Origin: Blastococcus sp. TF02-8
GTDB lineage: Bacteria > Actinomycetota > Actinomycetes > Mycobacteriales > Geodermatophilaceae
DNA: 64,000 bases
NCBI RefSeq assembly: GCF_003319175.1
Contig: NZ_QOHK01000013.1
Span: 1-64,000 of the forward strand
Direction: 5' to 3'
Positions 42,778 through 51,685 of the stretch are shown here, piece after piece. The notes beneath the pieces are model-generated. The model was not told the origin of the DNA, ran no database searches, and worked only from the letters and a program-made list of their open reading frames with translations. The position numbers and the translations under genes were made by a program. The stretch's first letter is position 1, and each line of letters starts with the position of its first letter.

Positions 42778-43500
42778 ATGCCCCGCATGACCGCCACCCC
42801 CCGTCTGGAACTCGTCGCCCTCGACGCCGCGGACATCGGGGCGCTCGCCTCGTTCTACGCCGAGCTCGCCGGAGGGGAGGTCGTCCGGACGATGCCGGAC
42901 TGGATCACGATCCGACTCGTCTCCGGGCAGGAGATCGCCTTCCAGCGCGCTCCGGACCACGTGCCTCCCGAGTGGCCGGGCCAGGAGCATCCGCAGCAGT
43001 TCCACCTCGACCTGCTGGTCGACGGCCATGAGGCGGCGGCCGCGCGAGCGGTCGAGCTGGGCGCCACCCGGCTCGCCGAGGGGGCGTCCTGGATCACGCT
43101 CGCCGATCCGGCCGGCCATCCGTTCGACCTGTGCCAGCGGGACGGGGTCGGCCCGGCGATGGAGCTGTACGCGGTGACGATCGACGCGCCGGACGCCTCG
43201 GCACTCGGGCACTTCTACGCGGACCTGCTCGGGCTGGACGTGGCCTACGACGGCCCGGAGGGCGCGCTGGTGCCCGGCGGCGCCTTCTCGGTCATGGTGC
43301 AGCAGATCAGCGACTACACCCCGCCGCGCTGGTCGGATCCGGCCCGACCGCAGCAGGCCCACCTGGACCTGCTCGTCGACGACCTGGATGCCGGAGAGCA
43401 GCGCGCGCTGGAACTCGGCGCGATCCGGCTGGAGGGCGGCAGCGAAGGCTTCCGGGTGTTCGCCGACCCCGCCGGCCACCCCTTCTGCCTGACCACCTGA
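42778..43500 (+). CDS. VOC protein with two glyoxalase-like units
   Basis: 240 aa with two tandem VOC repeats: LVALDAADIGALASFYAELAGG...LADPAGHPFDLC and VTIDAPDASALGHFYADLLGL...FADPAGHPFCLTT. Such duplicated proteins fold as one closed barrel. Substrate unknown. ATG 42778 or the in-frame ATG at 42787 may be used; neither has a clear ribosome-binding site. Confidence 0.82.
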   Translation: MPRMTATPRLELVALDAADIGALASFYAELAGGEVVRTMPDWITIRLVSGQEIAFQRAPDHVPPEWPGQEHPQQFHLDLLVDGHEAAAARAVELGATRLAEGASWITLADPAGHPFDLCQRDGVGPAMELYAVTIDAPDASALGHFYADLLGLDVAYDGPEGALVPGGAFSVMVQQISDYTPPRWSDPARPQQAHLDLLVDDLDAGEQRALELGAIRLEGGSEGFRVFADPAGHPFCLTT

Positions 43501-43507
43501 GCAGTCG

Positions 43508-43948
43508 TCAGTCCCAGGAGCCGCGCTGCTTCTTCAGCTGGCTGCGCTGCTTCTTGGCCTGGATCCGCCGCTCCTGCGAGCCCTTGGTCGGCTTGGTCCG
43601 CCTCCGGGCCGGCGCGGGCGGCGCCAGAGCCGCGCGCAGCACCGCGGCCATCCGCTCGCGGGCAGCCTGCCGGTTGCGCAGCTGCTGCCGGTGCTCGCTC
43701 GCCGCGATGGTCAGCACGCCGTCGACCAGCCGGCCGCCGAGCCGCCCGGCCATCCGCTGCTGCTGGTGCTCGCTGAGCCCGGGCAGCTCCAGCGGCCGCA
43801 CCGACAGCTCCACCCGCGAGTCGGCCGTGTTCACGCCCTGCCCGCCCGGTCCGGACGACCGCGAGAACCGCCACGACAGCAGCCCCGCGGGTACGACGAG
43901 GGAGCCGGTGACGGGCAGGTCACCGGCGGCGTCGTCGGTCGCGGGCAT
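43508..43948 (-). CDS. arfB: Peptidyl-tRNA hydrolase ArfB/YaeJ (ribosome rescue)
   Basis: 146 aa. Catalytic GGQ in SGPGGQGVNTADSRVEL, and a Lys/Arg-rich C-terminal tail (RRRTKPTKGSQERR, KKQRSQLKKQRG) that enters the mRNA channel of stalled ribosomes. Hydrolyses peptidyl-tRNA when no stop codon is present. Start ATG 43948. Convergent with the VOC gene, 7 nt apart. Confidence 0.92.
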   Translation of the reverse strand: MPATDDAAGDLPVTGSLVVPAGLLSWRFSRSSGPGGQGVNTADSRVELSVRPLELPGLSEHQQQRMAGRLGGRLVDGVLTIAASEHRQQLRNRQAARERMAAVLRAALAPPAPARRRTKPTKGSQERRIQAKKQRSQLKKQRGSWD

Positions 43949-43971
43949 GCCACCAGTCTGGCCGACGGTGA

Positions 43972-44985
43972 TCACGATCCGGCGCGCAACGTTCCCGGAG
44001 CGAGGTGCTGGGCGGTCCAGCCCGGCACCTGCTCGGCCCACTCGGTCCGCTCCTCCGGGTGCACCCCGCGCAGGATCCGCCGCCAGCTGCTCGCCCGCTG
44101 CAGCGGCGCCACCCGCAGCGCCAGGTCGCTGAGCTCGCGGAGCTCGGCCGCCGTCCCGAAATCCAGCCACTGGTCCAGGTAGGCGTCGCGCAGCCCGAAC
44201 AGCACCGGGTCGCCGCCGGGCAGCTCCAGCACGCGCGCGGCGAACCGCAGGCTCACCAGCAGGACCAGGAACGGGTGCCCGACCGAAGCATCGCCCCAGT
44301 CGAAGAAGCGGTGCCGCTCGCCCTCGACGAAGACGTTGGCGTCGTGCAGGTCGTCGTGCTGGACCGATGCCGGCACACCGCCGTCGGCCAGCCCCCGGCA
44401 CGCCTCCGCGTACGCGCCGAGGTCGGCGCGCACCCGATCGCGATCCTCCTCCGAGAGCCCGTCGGGTGTGCCGAGCTTCTGCAGTTCGTCGTCGGTGAGG
44501 AGCTCTTCCGCGAGCCCGGGCAGTCGCTCGGGCCGGTGGTCGGGCACCCCGAGGCGCATCAGGTCGGCGGCGTGCGGCGCGACGGCGACCTGCAGACGGG
44601 CGTGCTCGACGAGCATGGCCGCCCAGTCGGCGGGCTCGCGGGAGCCCACCTCCCGCATGGTGCGGCCGCCGTCGGGCAGGAGCAGCAGCCGCCGTTCCGG
44701 CTCGGCCGCCAGGGGCACGAGGACGTGGTCCGGCGCCCAGCCGCCGAGCGCCGTGGCCAGCGCCGGCTCCTGGGCGGACCCGGGACCGACCGACTTCAGC
44801 CAGACCGCACCGCCGTCCCGCAGCGGCAGGCGGAAGGCGGTCGACCACGGCTGCACGTGTGGCTGCTCCGGCTCGCCGGCCGGCGCCAGGCCGAGTCGCT
44901 CCAGCTGGTCGTCGGCCCAGGCGAGGACCCCTGCCCGCCACCGCGGATCCCGCCAGGTGCGCGCGCCGGTGGTCTCGGTGATCAC
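43972..44985 (-). CDS. Aminoglycoside phosphotransferase-family kinase
   Basis: 337 aa APH/choline kinase-like fold. Catalytic loop VQHDDLHDANVFV near residue 220 and metal site FFDWGDASVGHPF; N-lobe with FRLPLRDGGAVWLKSV. Members phosphorylate drugs or metabolites; resistance function is not implied by sequence alone. GTG start at 44985. On the same strand as yidD and arfB. Confidence 0.85.
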   Translation of the reverse strand: MITETTGARTWRDPRWRAGVLAWADDQLERLGLAPAGEPEQPHVQPWSTAFRLPLRDGGAVWLKSVGPGSAQEPALATALGGWAPDHVLVPLAAEPERRLLLLPDGGRTMREVGSREPADWAAMLVEHARLQVAVAPHAADLMRLGVPDHRPERLPGLAEELLTDDELQKLGTPDGLSEEDRDRVRADLGAYAEACRGLADGGVPASVQHDDLHDANVFVEGERHRFFDWGDASVGHPFLVLLVSLRFAARVLELPGGDPVLFGLRDAYLDQWLDFGTAAELRELSDLALRVAPLQRASSWRRILRGVHPEERTEWAEQVPGWTAQHLAPGTLRAGS

Positions 44986-45035
44986 CGGCGGGATCCTAGG
45001 ATCCTCCCGCGCCGACGCCGAGCCGGTTTCCGCGC

Positions 45036-45506
45036 TCAGGCCGGTACCGGGTCCGCTCCCCCTGCCGCCCCGGGACGGCATCGCACGAGCCGGCGCAGGG
45101 TCAGCCACGAGCCGCGCAGCGCGCCATGGGTCTCCAGCGCCTCGATCGCGTAGGCCGAGCAGGTGGGCGTGTACCGGCAGCACGGGCGCCGCTTCGGGCT
45201 GATCTCCCGCTGGTAGTACCGCACTGCGGAGATGAGCCGAGCCGCGGCGCCGGTCCCCTGCTGCCCTGCCCGGATCGCGGGGATCGAGCGGGGCGCCACC
45301 AGCATCAGCTCGAGGCCGCAGCCGATCGCGTTGGCCAGGCAGCAGCCGGTGTTGAGGAACAGCAGATCGCGCAGGCACGAGTCGTTGTTCCGGCGGTAGC
45401 CGCCGTAGCCGTACCCGGGCGGCGGGCCGTACCCGCGGCCGTAGCCGGGTCCGTATCCCCCGTAGCCGCGACGGCGGCGCCCCCCACTGCTCCAGATGAA
45501 GACCAT
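45036..45506 (-). CDS. yidD: Membrane protein insertion efficiency factor YidD with Gly/Tyr-rich extension
   Basis: 156 aa. The C-terminal 85 residues are Yid[40 protein letters not shown] and [10 protein letters not shown]. The N-terminus adds about 70 residues: an [18 protein letters not shown] tract, then Cys-rich [20 protein letters not shown]. Such extensions exist in some actinobacteria. YidD helps YidC insert membrane proteins; it is usually beside rpmH-rnpA-yidC, but not here. ATG 45506. Confidence 0.88.
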   Translation of the reverse strand: MVFIWSSGGRRRRGYGGYGPGYGRGYGPPPGYGYGGYRRNNDSCLRDLLFLNTGCCLANAIGCGLELMLVAPRSIPAIRAGQQGTGAAARLISAVRYYQREISPKRRPCCRYTPTCSAYAIEALETHGALRGSWLTLRRLVRCRPGAAGGADPVPA

Positions 45507-45569
45507 GGTCTGGCAGGTACCGCGCGACGGCGGCGCCCATGCGTGATCCCACCGCACCCGCGGCACGAC

Positions 45570-45655
45570 GATGATCAGGTCACCTGATCACGACGGGTCC
45601 TACCTCACGGTCGACCGTGAGGTAGGACCCAGAACGACCAGGTCACCTGATCATC
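45570..45655 (+). repeat. Composite palindromic extragenic repeat, copy C
   Basis: Box 1 (45572-45590) is TGATCAGGT-C-ACCTGATCA. Box 2 (45595-45630) is a perfect 36-bp palindrome with arms beginning GGGTCCTACCTCACGG. A second box-1-like unit (45637-45655) follows instead of the GTGAGGGAGGA box of copies A and B. Between the SDR stop and yidD start, both minus strand. Could also end transcription of the SDR gene. Confidence 0.8.
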
Positions 45656-45664
45656 AGCGAGGCG

Positions 45665-46522
45665 TCAGAGGATCGGGGTGCCGCCGGTGACGGCGATGCG
45701 GGCCCCCGAGACGTAGGACGCCTCGTCGCTGGCCAGCAGCACGTAGACCGGCGCGAGCTCGGCCGGCTGCCCGGCACGGCCCAGCGGAGCCTGCTGGCCG
45801 AACTTCTCCACCTTCTCCGGGGGCATGGTCGCCGGGATCAGCGGCGTCCAGACCGGGCCTGGCGCCACGCTGTTGGCTCGGATGCCCTTGTCCGCGTACA
45901 TCTGCGCGAGCGACGCGGTGAAGTTCGCGATGGCCCCCTTGGTCATCGCGTAGGGCGCGAGGTCGGGGCTGGGGTTGTCGGAGTTCACCGACGAGGAGTT
46001 GATGATCGACGCGCCCGGCTGCATGTGCGGGATCGCGGCCTTGCACAGGGTGAACATCGCGGTGAGGTTCGTGGCGAGGGTGTAGTCCCACTCCTCGTCC
46101 GACACCTCGTCCAGGGTCGGGTGGCTCATCTGGAACGCGGCGTTGTTCACCAGGATGTCGACCTTGCCGAACTCCTCGACCGCCTTCGGGATGATCGTCT
46201 TGCAGTGCGCCCGGTCGGAGATGTCGCCCGGCACCAGGACGCACTTCCGTCCGGCCTGCTCGACGTACTTCGCGGTGTCCTGCGCGTCCTCGTGCTCGTT
46301 CAGGTACGAGATGAGGACGTCGGCACCCTCCCGGGCGAAGGCGATCGCGACGGCGCGCCCGATACCGCTGTCGCCACCGGTGATGACGGCGGCCTTGCCG
46401 GTGAGGCGACCGGAGCCCTTGTAGCTCTCCTCGCCGTGGTCCGGCTTGGGGTCCATCTCCCCCAGCGTGCCGGGAACGCTCTGCTGCTGGGCGGGCTGGG
46501 ACTCGGGACGGGGCGACGACAT
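45665..46522 (-). CDS. General-stress-type SDR oxidoreductase (YhdF/GSP39-like)
   Basis: 285 aa. N-terminal QSVPGTLGEMDPKPDHGEESY leader is characteristic of stress-induced SDRs; then TGGDSGIGRAVAIAFAREGADV (cofactor), VNNAAFQ, and active site SSSVNS...YAMTKGAI. Probably an NADPH aldehyde/alcohol reductase. ATG preceded by GGAGGAG. A sigma-B/F-like promoter lies 66 nt upstream (46588-46614). Confidence 0.9.
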   Translation of the reverse strand: MSSPRPESQPAQQQSVPGTLGEMDPKPDHGEESYKGSGRLTGKAAVITGGDSGIGRAVAIAFAREGADVLISYLNEHEDAQDTAKYVEQAGRKCVLVPGDISDRAHCKTIIPKAVEEFGKVDILVNNAAFQMSHPTLDEVSDEEWDYTLATNLTAMFTLCKAAIPHMQPGASIINSSSVNSDNPSPDLAPYAMTKGAIANFTASLAQMYADKGIRANSVAPGPVWTPLIPATMPPEKVEKFGQQAPLGRAGQPAELAPVYVLLASDEASYVSGARIAVTGGTPIL

Positions 46523-46587
46523 GGTTCTCCTCCGGTGCGGCTCACGACCTGCGGCGCGGTCGTCTCCCGCGCCTCGTCGTCCGCCCG

Positions 46588-46614
46588 CTACCCGGTCCGG
46601 CCCGGAGGGAACCC
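46588..46614 (-). promoter_or_regulatory. Sigma-B/F-type (general stress) promoter before the SDR gene
   Basis: Minus strand GGGTTC (46614-46609) and GGGTAG (46593-46588) separated by 15 bases, close to the GTTT/GnnT-N14-16-GGGTA pattern of actinobacterial SigB/SigF promoters. The downstream gene encodes a general-stress-type SDR, which fits. Confidence 0.45.
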
Positions 46615-46628
46615 GGTGGGCTCCTGCG

Positions 46629-46751
46629 TCAGGCTGCGCGGCTGGCCGGAGCCGCCTCGGCGGAGACCCAGCGCATCTCGAGCCGACGACGACCGGACGC
46701 ATCCACGACGGGCACCCAACGGCACTCCGGGCAGTCCTTGATCTCGCGCAT
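46629..46751 (-). CDS. Short Cys-containing protein, 40 aa
   Basis: ATG at 46751 opens MREIKDCPECRWVPVV, then DASGRRRLEMRWVSAEAAPA and ends ASRAA. The CPEC pair could bind zinc if the protein dimerises. AGAGG lies ten bases upstream. It lies upstream of the stress SDR gene on the same strand. Short length makes the call tentative, but the N-terminal half looks protein-like and the stop is well placed. Confidence 0.45.
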   Translation of the reverse strand: MREIKDCPECRWVPVVDASGRRRLEMRWVSAEAAPASRAA

Positions 46752-46908
46752 CGTCTCGCTACCTCTCATTCACCTGCTGTTCACCTTACCTACCGCCATC
46801 GACGTAGCCGATGCACAGCTAGAGGTTCCGTTACCGTTCCGTGATCGAGCCCGAACCGACGGGCGGTGCACGGGAAGCAGGACGGCGTCGGGCACGCTGT
46901 TCGGCACG

Positions 46909-49446
46909 ATGACCACTCCCCTGCTCGCCGATCCGGCCGACCTCACCGCGCTCCGGAAGCTCGGTGACGACGCCGACGAGCTGTTCGCCTCCTTCGCCGC
47001 CTGGGCCGAGTCGAACGGAACCGTGCTGTACCCGGCGCAGGAGGAGGCGCTGATCGAGCTGGTCAGCGGCGCGAACGTCGTCCTCGCCACCCCGACCGGG
47101 TCGGGCAAGTCGCTGGTGGCCACCGGCGCCCAGTACGCCGCGCTGGCCGCCGGACGGCGCAGCTACTACACCGCACCCATCAAGGCGCTGGTGAGCGAGA
47201 AGTTCTTCGCCCTCTGCGGAGTCTTCGGCGCGGCCAACGTCGGCATGCTCACCGGCGACGCGAGCGTGAACCCCGGCGCCCCGATCATCGCCTGCACGGC
47301 GGAGGTCCTGGCCAACATCGCCTTGCGCGAGGGCGCCGACGCCGACATCGGCCTGGTGGTCATGGACGAGTTCCACTTCTACGGCGACCCAGACCGCGGC
47401 TGGGCCTGGCAGGTGCCGCTGCTGGAGCTGCCGAAAGCGCAGTTCCTCCTGATGAGCGCCACGCTCGGCGACGTCACCTTCCTGCGCGAGGACCTCAGCC
47501 GCCGCACCGGCCGGACCACGGCACTGGTCGCGAACGCCGAGCGCCCGGTGCCGCTGCACCACTACTACGCGACGACGCCGATGCACGAGACGATCCAGGA
47601 GCTGCTGGACACCCAGCAGGCGCCGATCTACGTCGTCCACTTCACCCAGGCATCGGCGCTGGAGCGCGCCCAGGCCTTGATGAGCGTCAACGTGGCCAGC
47701 AAGGAGCAGAAGGCCGCGATCGCCGAGATGATCGGCGGTTTCCGGTTCTCCTCCGCCTTCGGGACGACGCTCTCCCGCCTGGTCCGCCACGGCATCGGCG
47801 TGCACCACGCCGGGATGCTGCCGAAGTACCGGCGGCTGGTGGAGCAGCTGGCCCAGGCCGGGCTGCTCAAGGTCATCTGCGGCACCGACACCCTCGGCGT
47901 CGGCATCAACGTGCCGATCCGCACCGTCGTCTTCTCCGCGCTCAGCAAGTACGACGGCACCCGCATGCGGCTGCTGCAGGTCCGCGAGTTCCACCAGATC
48001 GCCGGCCGCGCCGGGCGGGCCGGCTACGACACCGCGGGCACGGTCGTCGTCCAGGCGCCCGAGCACGAGATCGAGAACATCAAGCAGTTCGCCAAGGTCG
48101 CCGACGACCCGAAGAAGCGCCGCAAGCTCGTGCGCAAGAAGGTGCCCGAGGGGATGGTGCCCTGGAGCGAGTCGACGATGACCCGGCTGATCGAGAGCGA
48201 GCCGGAGAAGCTGACCAGCCACATGCGGGTCTCGACGTCGATGGTCCTCGACGTCGTCGACCGGCCCGGCGACCCGTTCGTGGCCATGCGCCGACTCCTC
48301 ACCGAGAACCACGAACCGCGGAAGAGGCAGCTGAAGCTGATCCGCGAGGCGATCGGCATCGCTCGCTCGTTGCTGCAGGCCGGCGTCCTGGAGCGGCTGC
48401 CCGAGCCGGAGCCGGACGGCCGCCGCTACGACCTCACGCTCGACCTGCCCGAGGACTTCGCCCTCAACCAGCCGCTGTCGACCTTCGCCCTGGCCGCGAT
48501 CGACCTGCTGGACGCCGAGTCGGACACGTACGCCCTCGACGTCGTCAGCGTCATCGAGGCGACCCTCGACGACCCGCGGCAGATCCTGTCGGCCCAGCTG
48601 AACAAGGCCAAGGGCGAGGCCGTGGCCCAGATGAAGGCCGAGGGCATCGAGTACGACGAGCGGATGGAGCTGCTGGAGGAGGTCAGCTACCCCAAGCCGC
48701 TCGAGGAGCTGCTCGGGCACGCCTTCGACGTCTACCGGCAGACGAACCCGTGGGCGGCCGACGCGCAGCTGTCACCGAAGTCGGTCGTCCGTGAGATGTG
48801 GGAGCGGGCGTTCACCTTCCGGGAGTTCGTGAACACCTACGGGCTGACCCGCTCCGAGGGCGCGGTTCTGCGCTACCTCTCCGACGCGTTCAAGGCGCTG
48901 CGCTCGGGTGTGCCGGCGTCTGCTCGCACCGAGGAGGTCACCGACCTGGTCGAGTGGCTGGGTGAGATGGTGCGCCAGGTCGACTCCTCGCTGCTCGACG
49001 AGTGGGAGGCGCTCACCAATCCCGAGGACGACGCCGTCGCCGAGGTCGCCGTCCCTGCCCGCCCGCGGCCGCTCACCGGCAACGAGCGCGCGTTCACCGC
49101 GATGGTGCGCAACGCGCTGTTCCGCCGGGTGGAGCTGTGGGCGCGCCGGCGCTGGTACGACCTGGGCGAGCTGGACTCCGGCTCCGGCTGGGACGCCGAC
49201 CGCTGGGGCGAGGTCGTGCAGGCCTACTTCGCCGAGCACGCGGAGGTCAACACCGGCGGCGACGCCCGCGGGCCGGCGTTGCTCCTCTGGGACAAGTCCG
49301 AGCCAGGCGTGTGGAAGGTGCGGCAGATCGTCGACGACCCCGCGGGCGACCACGACTGGGGTCTCGACGTCGAGGTGGACCTGGAGGCCTCCGACGAGGA
49401 GGGCGCCGCCGTGATCCGGCTCGTGGACGCCGGCCGCCGTGACTGA
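46909..49446 (+). CDS. Superfamily II DEAD/DEAH-type helicase with DUF3516 C-terminus
   Basis: 845 aa. Walker A ATPTGSGKS near residue 65, motif II MDEFHFYG, motif III MSATLG, motif VI QIAGRAGRAG, in two RecA domains (residues about 40-430). The C-terminal half (SESTMTRLIESEPEKL, LSPKSVVREMWERAFTFREFV) matches the actinobacterial DUF3516 helicases. Probably ATP-dependent RNA or DNA unwinding; natural role unclear. ATG 46909 puts the P-loop at the usual distance; upstream in-frame residues look random. Confidence 0.92.
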   Translation: MTTPLLADPADLTALRKLGDDADELFASFAAWAESNGTVLYPAQEEALIELVSGANVVLATPTGSGKSLVATGAQYAALAAGRRSYYTAPIKALVSEKFFALCGVFGAANVGMLTGDASVNPGAPIIACTAEVLANIALREGADADIGLVVMDEFHFYGDPDRGWAWQVPLLELPKAQFLLMSATLGDVTFLREDLSRRTGRTTALVANAERPVPLHHYYATTPMHETIQELLDTQQAPIYVVHFTQASALERAQALMSVNVASKEQKAAIAEMIGGFRFSSAFGTTLSRLVRHGIGVHHAGMLPKYRRLVEQLAQAGLLKVICGTDTLGVGINVPIRTVVFSALSKYDGTRMRLLQVREFHQIAGRAGRAGYDTAGTVVVQAPEHEIENIKQFAKVADDPKKRRKLVRKKVPEGMVPWSESTMTRLIESEPEKLTSHMRVSTSMVLDVVDRPGDPFVAMRRLLTENHEPRKRQLKLIREAIGIARSLLQAGVLERLPEPEPDGRRYDLTLDLPEDFALNQPLSTFALAAIDLLDAESDTYALDVVSVIEATLDDPRQILSAQLNKAKGEAVAQMKAEGIEYDERMELLEEVSYPKPLEELLGHAFDVYRQTNPWAADAQLSPKSVVREMWERAFTFREFVNTYGLTRSEGAVLRYLSDAFKALRSGVPASARTEEVTDLVEWLGEMVRQVDSSLLDEWEALTNPEDDAVAEVAVPARPRPLTGNERAFTAMVRNALFRRVELWARRRWYDLGELDSGSGWDADRWGEVVQAYFAEHAEVNTGGDARGPALLLWDKSEPGVWKVRQIVDDPAGDHDWGLDVEVDLEASDEEGAAVIRLVDAGRRD

Positions 49447-49912
49447 CCTGCGCCACCTGACCACCCAGCGACTGCAACTCGACGCCGTCGTCCCCCAGCA
49501 CCTGGCGCGGGACGGCCTGGGCTACTGGACGGCGCGGCTGCGCGCCGACCTACCGGACACGGACCTGCGCGCGGACGACGTCGTCGGCACGGGTGGGTGT
49601 GCTCTCCGGGTCGGGACGGCGTGGTGGAACCTCTACTACCGCTTCACCCCGCCGGCCTGGGGCACGGGACTCGCGGCCGAGCTCGTGCTCGCGGCGATCG
49701 ACGCGGCGCACACGGTCGCGCCGCAGCGGCCGGTCGTCGCCTACCTGCTGGAGCACAACGTCGAGTCGCGCGGCCGGGCCGAGCGCTCGGGGCTGACCCA
49801 GGTATGGCGGGGTCCGGACGCCGGCAACTCCGACCCGGCCGCCGTACGGCTCGTCTACGCCGACCGGCCGCTGAGCGGCGGCCTCCTCGCGCGCGTCGCC
49901 GCGATGGTCTGA
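49439..49912 (+). CDS. GNAT-family N-acetyltransferase (RimJ/RimL-like)
   Basis: 157 aa. TTQRLQLDAVVPQH start and PPAWGTGLAAELVLAAIDAA plus AYLLEHNVESRGRAERSGL at the CoA site match the RimJ/L-type subfamily. Shorter than most (about 170-190 aa). GTG start inside the end of the helicase gene (8-nt overlap), so co-translated. Confidence 0.82.
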   Translation: MTDLRHLTTQRLQLDAVVPQHLARDGLGYWTARLRADLPDTDLRADDVVGTGGCALRVGTAWWNLYYRFTPPAWGTGLAAELVLAAIDAAHTVAPQRPVVAYLLEHNVESRGRAERSGLTQVWRGPDAGNSDPAAVRLVYADRPLSGGLLARVAAMV

Positions 49913-49926
49913 CGTCGAGCCGGAGT

Positions 49927-50415
49927 TCAGCCTCGCCGCTGGAGCGCCCGGCGCACGAAGGCCGCCTTGCGGGCCGTGTACTCCGTCCAGTCGTCGGTCG
50001 TGGCGGCGAGCTGGGACTTGAGCCGGACGTATTCGGCCTGCAGCGCCTCGTCGCGGCGCAGGACGTCCCGGAAGGTCGTGCGGCGAACCCACTCCCCGCC
50101 CTCGGCATCCACGACGTGCACCACGGTGACGCGCCGGCCACCCTCCCACCGCGCGAGCCAGGTGTGTCGCTCCCCCTCCCCCGTCGTGCGCTCGCCGTCG
50201 ACGACCATGCCGATCGCCACCAGCCGGGCGACCGCCTCGTCGTGCTCGGCCTGGGGCGTGCCCACGAGGACGTCGACCACGTCCTTGGCCCGGATGCCGA
50301 GGGCCGTGGACCCGATGTGCTCGACCGCGGCCCGCGGCAGGACCCTTCCGACCACGGCGGCCTCGAGCGCGAAGCGTGCCGCCCACCCGGTCACGTCGGC
50401 GTCGACCAGCTCCAT
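49927..50415 (-). CDS. GrpB-family protein (nucleotidyltransferase-like fold)
   Basis: 162 aa. Family motif VEHIGSTALGIRAKDVVDVLV near residue 33 and FRDVLRRDEALQAEYVRLK at the C-terminus. The fold resembles polymerase-beta nucleotidyltransferases; activity unknown. ATG 50415, divergent from the next small gene. Confidence 0.88.
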   Translation of the reverse strand: MELVDADVTGWAARFALEAAVVGRVLPRAAVEHIGSTALGIRAKDVVDVLVGTPQAEHDEAVARLVAIGMVVDGERTTGEGERHTWLARWEGGRRVTVVHVVDAEGGEWVRRTTFRDVLRRDEALQAEYVRLKSQLAATTDDWTEYTARKAAFVRRALQRRG

Positions 50416-50455
50416 GCCCGGACCCTAGGGCGGCGAGTCGGCATAGCCTGCTCAC

Positions 50456-50704
50456 GTGCCTCCGGAGACCGGACTCGGCGACTCCGCGCGCGAGCACCTG
50501 GTGCTGCGCGCCCTGGCCGGCTGGTCGGCGGCCGCCGAGGCGCGCGTGCACTCCGTGGTCACGACCCGACGTCGAGCCGCGGTGAACCTGCTCGTGAACG
50601 GCGACTACGAGTACGTGGAGCTCTTCCAGCGGGACCGGGACGGCCTGTGGATCGAGGCCGGGTCATCCAGCGGACACGTGGACGAGGCCCACCTGGACCA
50701 GTAG
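50456..50704 (+). CDS. Small protein of unknown function
   Basis: 82 aa, GTG start, beginning MPPETGLGDSAREHLVLRAL and containing VNLLVNGDYEYVELFQRDRDGLWIEAGSS in its second half (two stretches). No known domain; reading is supported by composition and by the divergent gap to grpB. Confidence 0.5.
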   Translation: MPPETGLGDSAREHLVLRALAGWSAAAEARVHSVVTTRRRAAVNLLVNGDYEYVELFQRDRDGLWIEAGSSSGHVDEAHLDQ

Positions 50705-50745
50705 CTGCGGGCTTCCCACCCGGCCGACATCACGAGAGGACGCCG

Positions 50746-51237
50746 CTAGTCGACGAGGTCGCACGCGTCGCGGGTGAACTCCTCCACGCTCGCCACCGCG
50801 TTCACCTCGCCGCGACGGTCGATCTCGCCCGACCAGTAGGTGACCTGCCCCGGGTCCGTGCTGGCCAGCGCGTCGAGGCGGAACGTCACGCCCTTCGCAG
50901 ACCACGAGTTGTCGTCGGTCCCGCCGTAGAGCGTGTACTCGCGCTGCGGGTCGAGATCGGTCAGCCGGGTCTCCACTCGCCAACCCGCCGACGGACCGCT
51001 CAGCGACCAGGTGGCCAGACCGGTCACGGGCTCGACCGCACCCCATGAGCCGTGGACGTCACCGTCTGCCGCGTACAGCGCCATGCCGTCGATGTGGTGG
51101 CGGCAGACGTACACGTAGCCGACGAGCTCGCCGTTCTCGTCGAGACCCACCCCTGACACAGCCGCCGGCGGGACCGAACACCCCGACGTGAGGAGGACGA
51201 GGAGCAGTGCCACAGCCAGCAGCAGAGGACGGCGCAC
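50746..51237 (-). CDS. Putative lipoprotein
   Basis: 163 aa. Signal peptide LLLAVALLLVLLTSGC ends in a lipobox with Cys near residue 20. The mature part has YVYVCRHHIDGMALYA and WSLSGPSAGWRVET; no recognised domain. GTG start. Probably membrane-anchored on the outer face. Confidence 0.75.
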   Translation of the reverse strand: MRRPLLLAVALLLVLLTSGCSVPPAAVSGVGLDENGELVGYVYVCRHHIDGMALYAADGDVHGSWGAVEPVTGLATWSLSGPSAGWRVETRLTDLDPQREYTLYGGTDDNSWSAKGVTFRLDALASTDPGQVTYWSGEIDRRGEVNAVASVEEFTRDACDLVD

Positions 51238-51430
51238 CGGGGCAGCGTAGGGACCGGATGACGGGCTCCGGGCCTTCGTCCCCGAGTCGTCGCCTGATTC
51301 GTCAGGAGCGCGCCGATCGCGGGAACGCCCCCTCCCCCCGGGAAGTTGTGGAAGGGGCGTCGGCCTTCAGCCGCGGCCGTGCGCTGCCGATGAATCAGTT
51401 GATCGACGTCACGAGGAACGAGGAGGGGCC

Positions 51431-51628
51431 ATGGACTACCTGCGGCGTCTGCAGATGGAACGACCCGTGCTCTTCTACATCGCCCTGCTGGTCGGCTTCT
51501 TCGTAGCCTTCCAGCTGCTGCTCTTCGTGGCCGAGCTCCTGCTCGGCTCCTTCGGACTGCCCGGCTGGGCGCCGCTGGTCCTCGTGGTTGGCGTCCTCGT
51601 CGTCATCGCCCGGCGGCAGCAGCGCTAG
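51431..51628 (+). CDS. Small membrane protein
   Basis: 65 aa: short basic-amphipathic head MDYLRRLQMERP, a helix FYIALLVGFFVAFQLLLFVA, and a second helix WAPLVLVVGVLVVIA before a basic end RRQQR. ATG has GAGGAGGGG upstream. Function unknown. The 193 bases before it hold no supported gene. Confidence 0.7.
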   Translation: MDYLRRLQMERPVLFYIALLVGFFVAFQLLLFVAELLLGSFGLPGWAPLVLVVGVLVVIARRQQR

Positions 51629-51685
51629 TCGTCGCGGCTCCCGGCGGGGCCGGGACCGTGTGCCAGGCTCGCAGCCGATGAACGC

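Noticed and set aside
45380-45490. GGCGG/TACCC-type short repeats near yidD that could suggest a CRISPR-like array
   Set aside because: No spacers of constant length; they encode the Gly-Tyr-rich tract of YidD.
51238-51430. Possible small gene in the gap before the 65-aa membrane protein
   Set aside because: The open frame is Arg/Ser/Pro-rich without a ribosome-binding site and resembles random high-GC translation.
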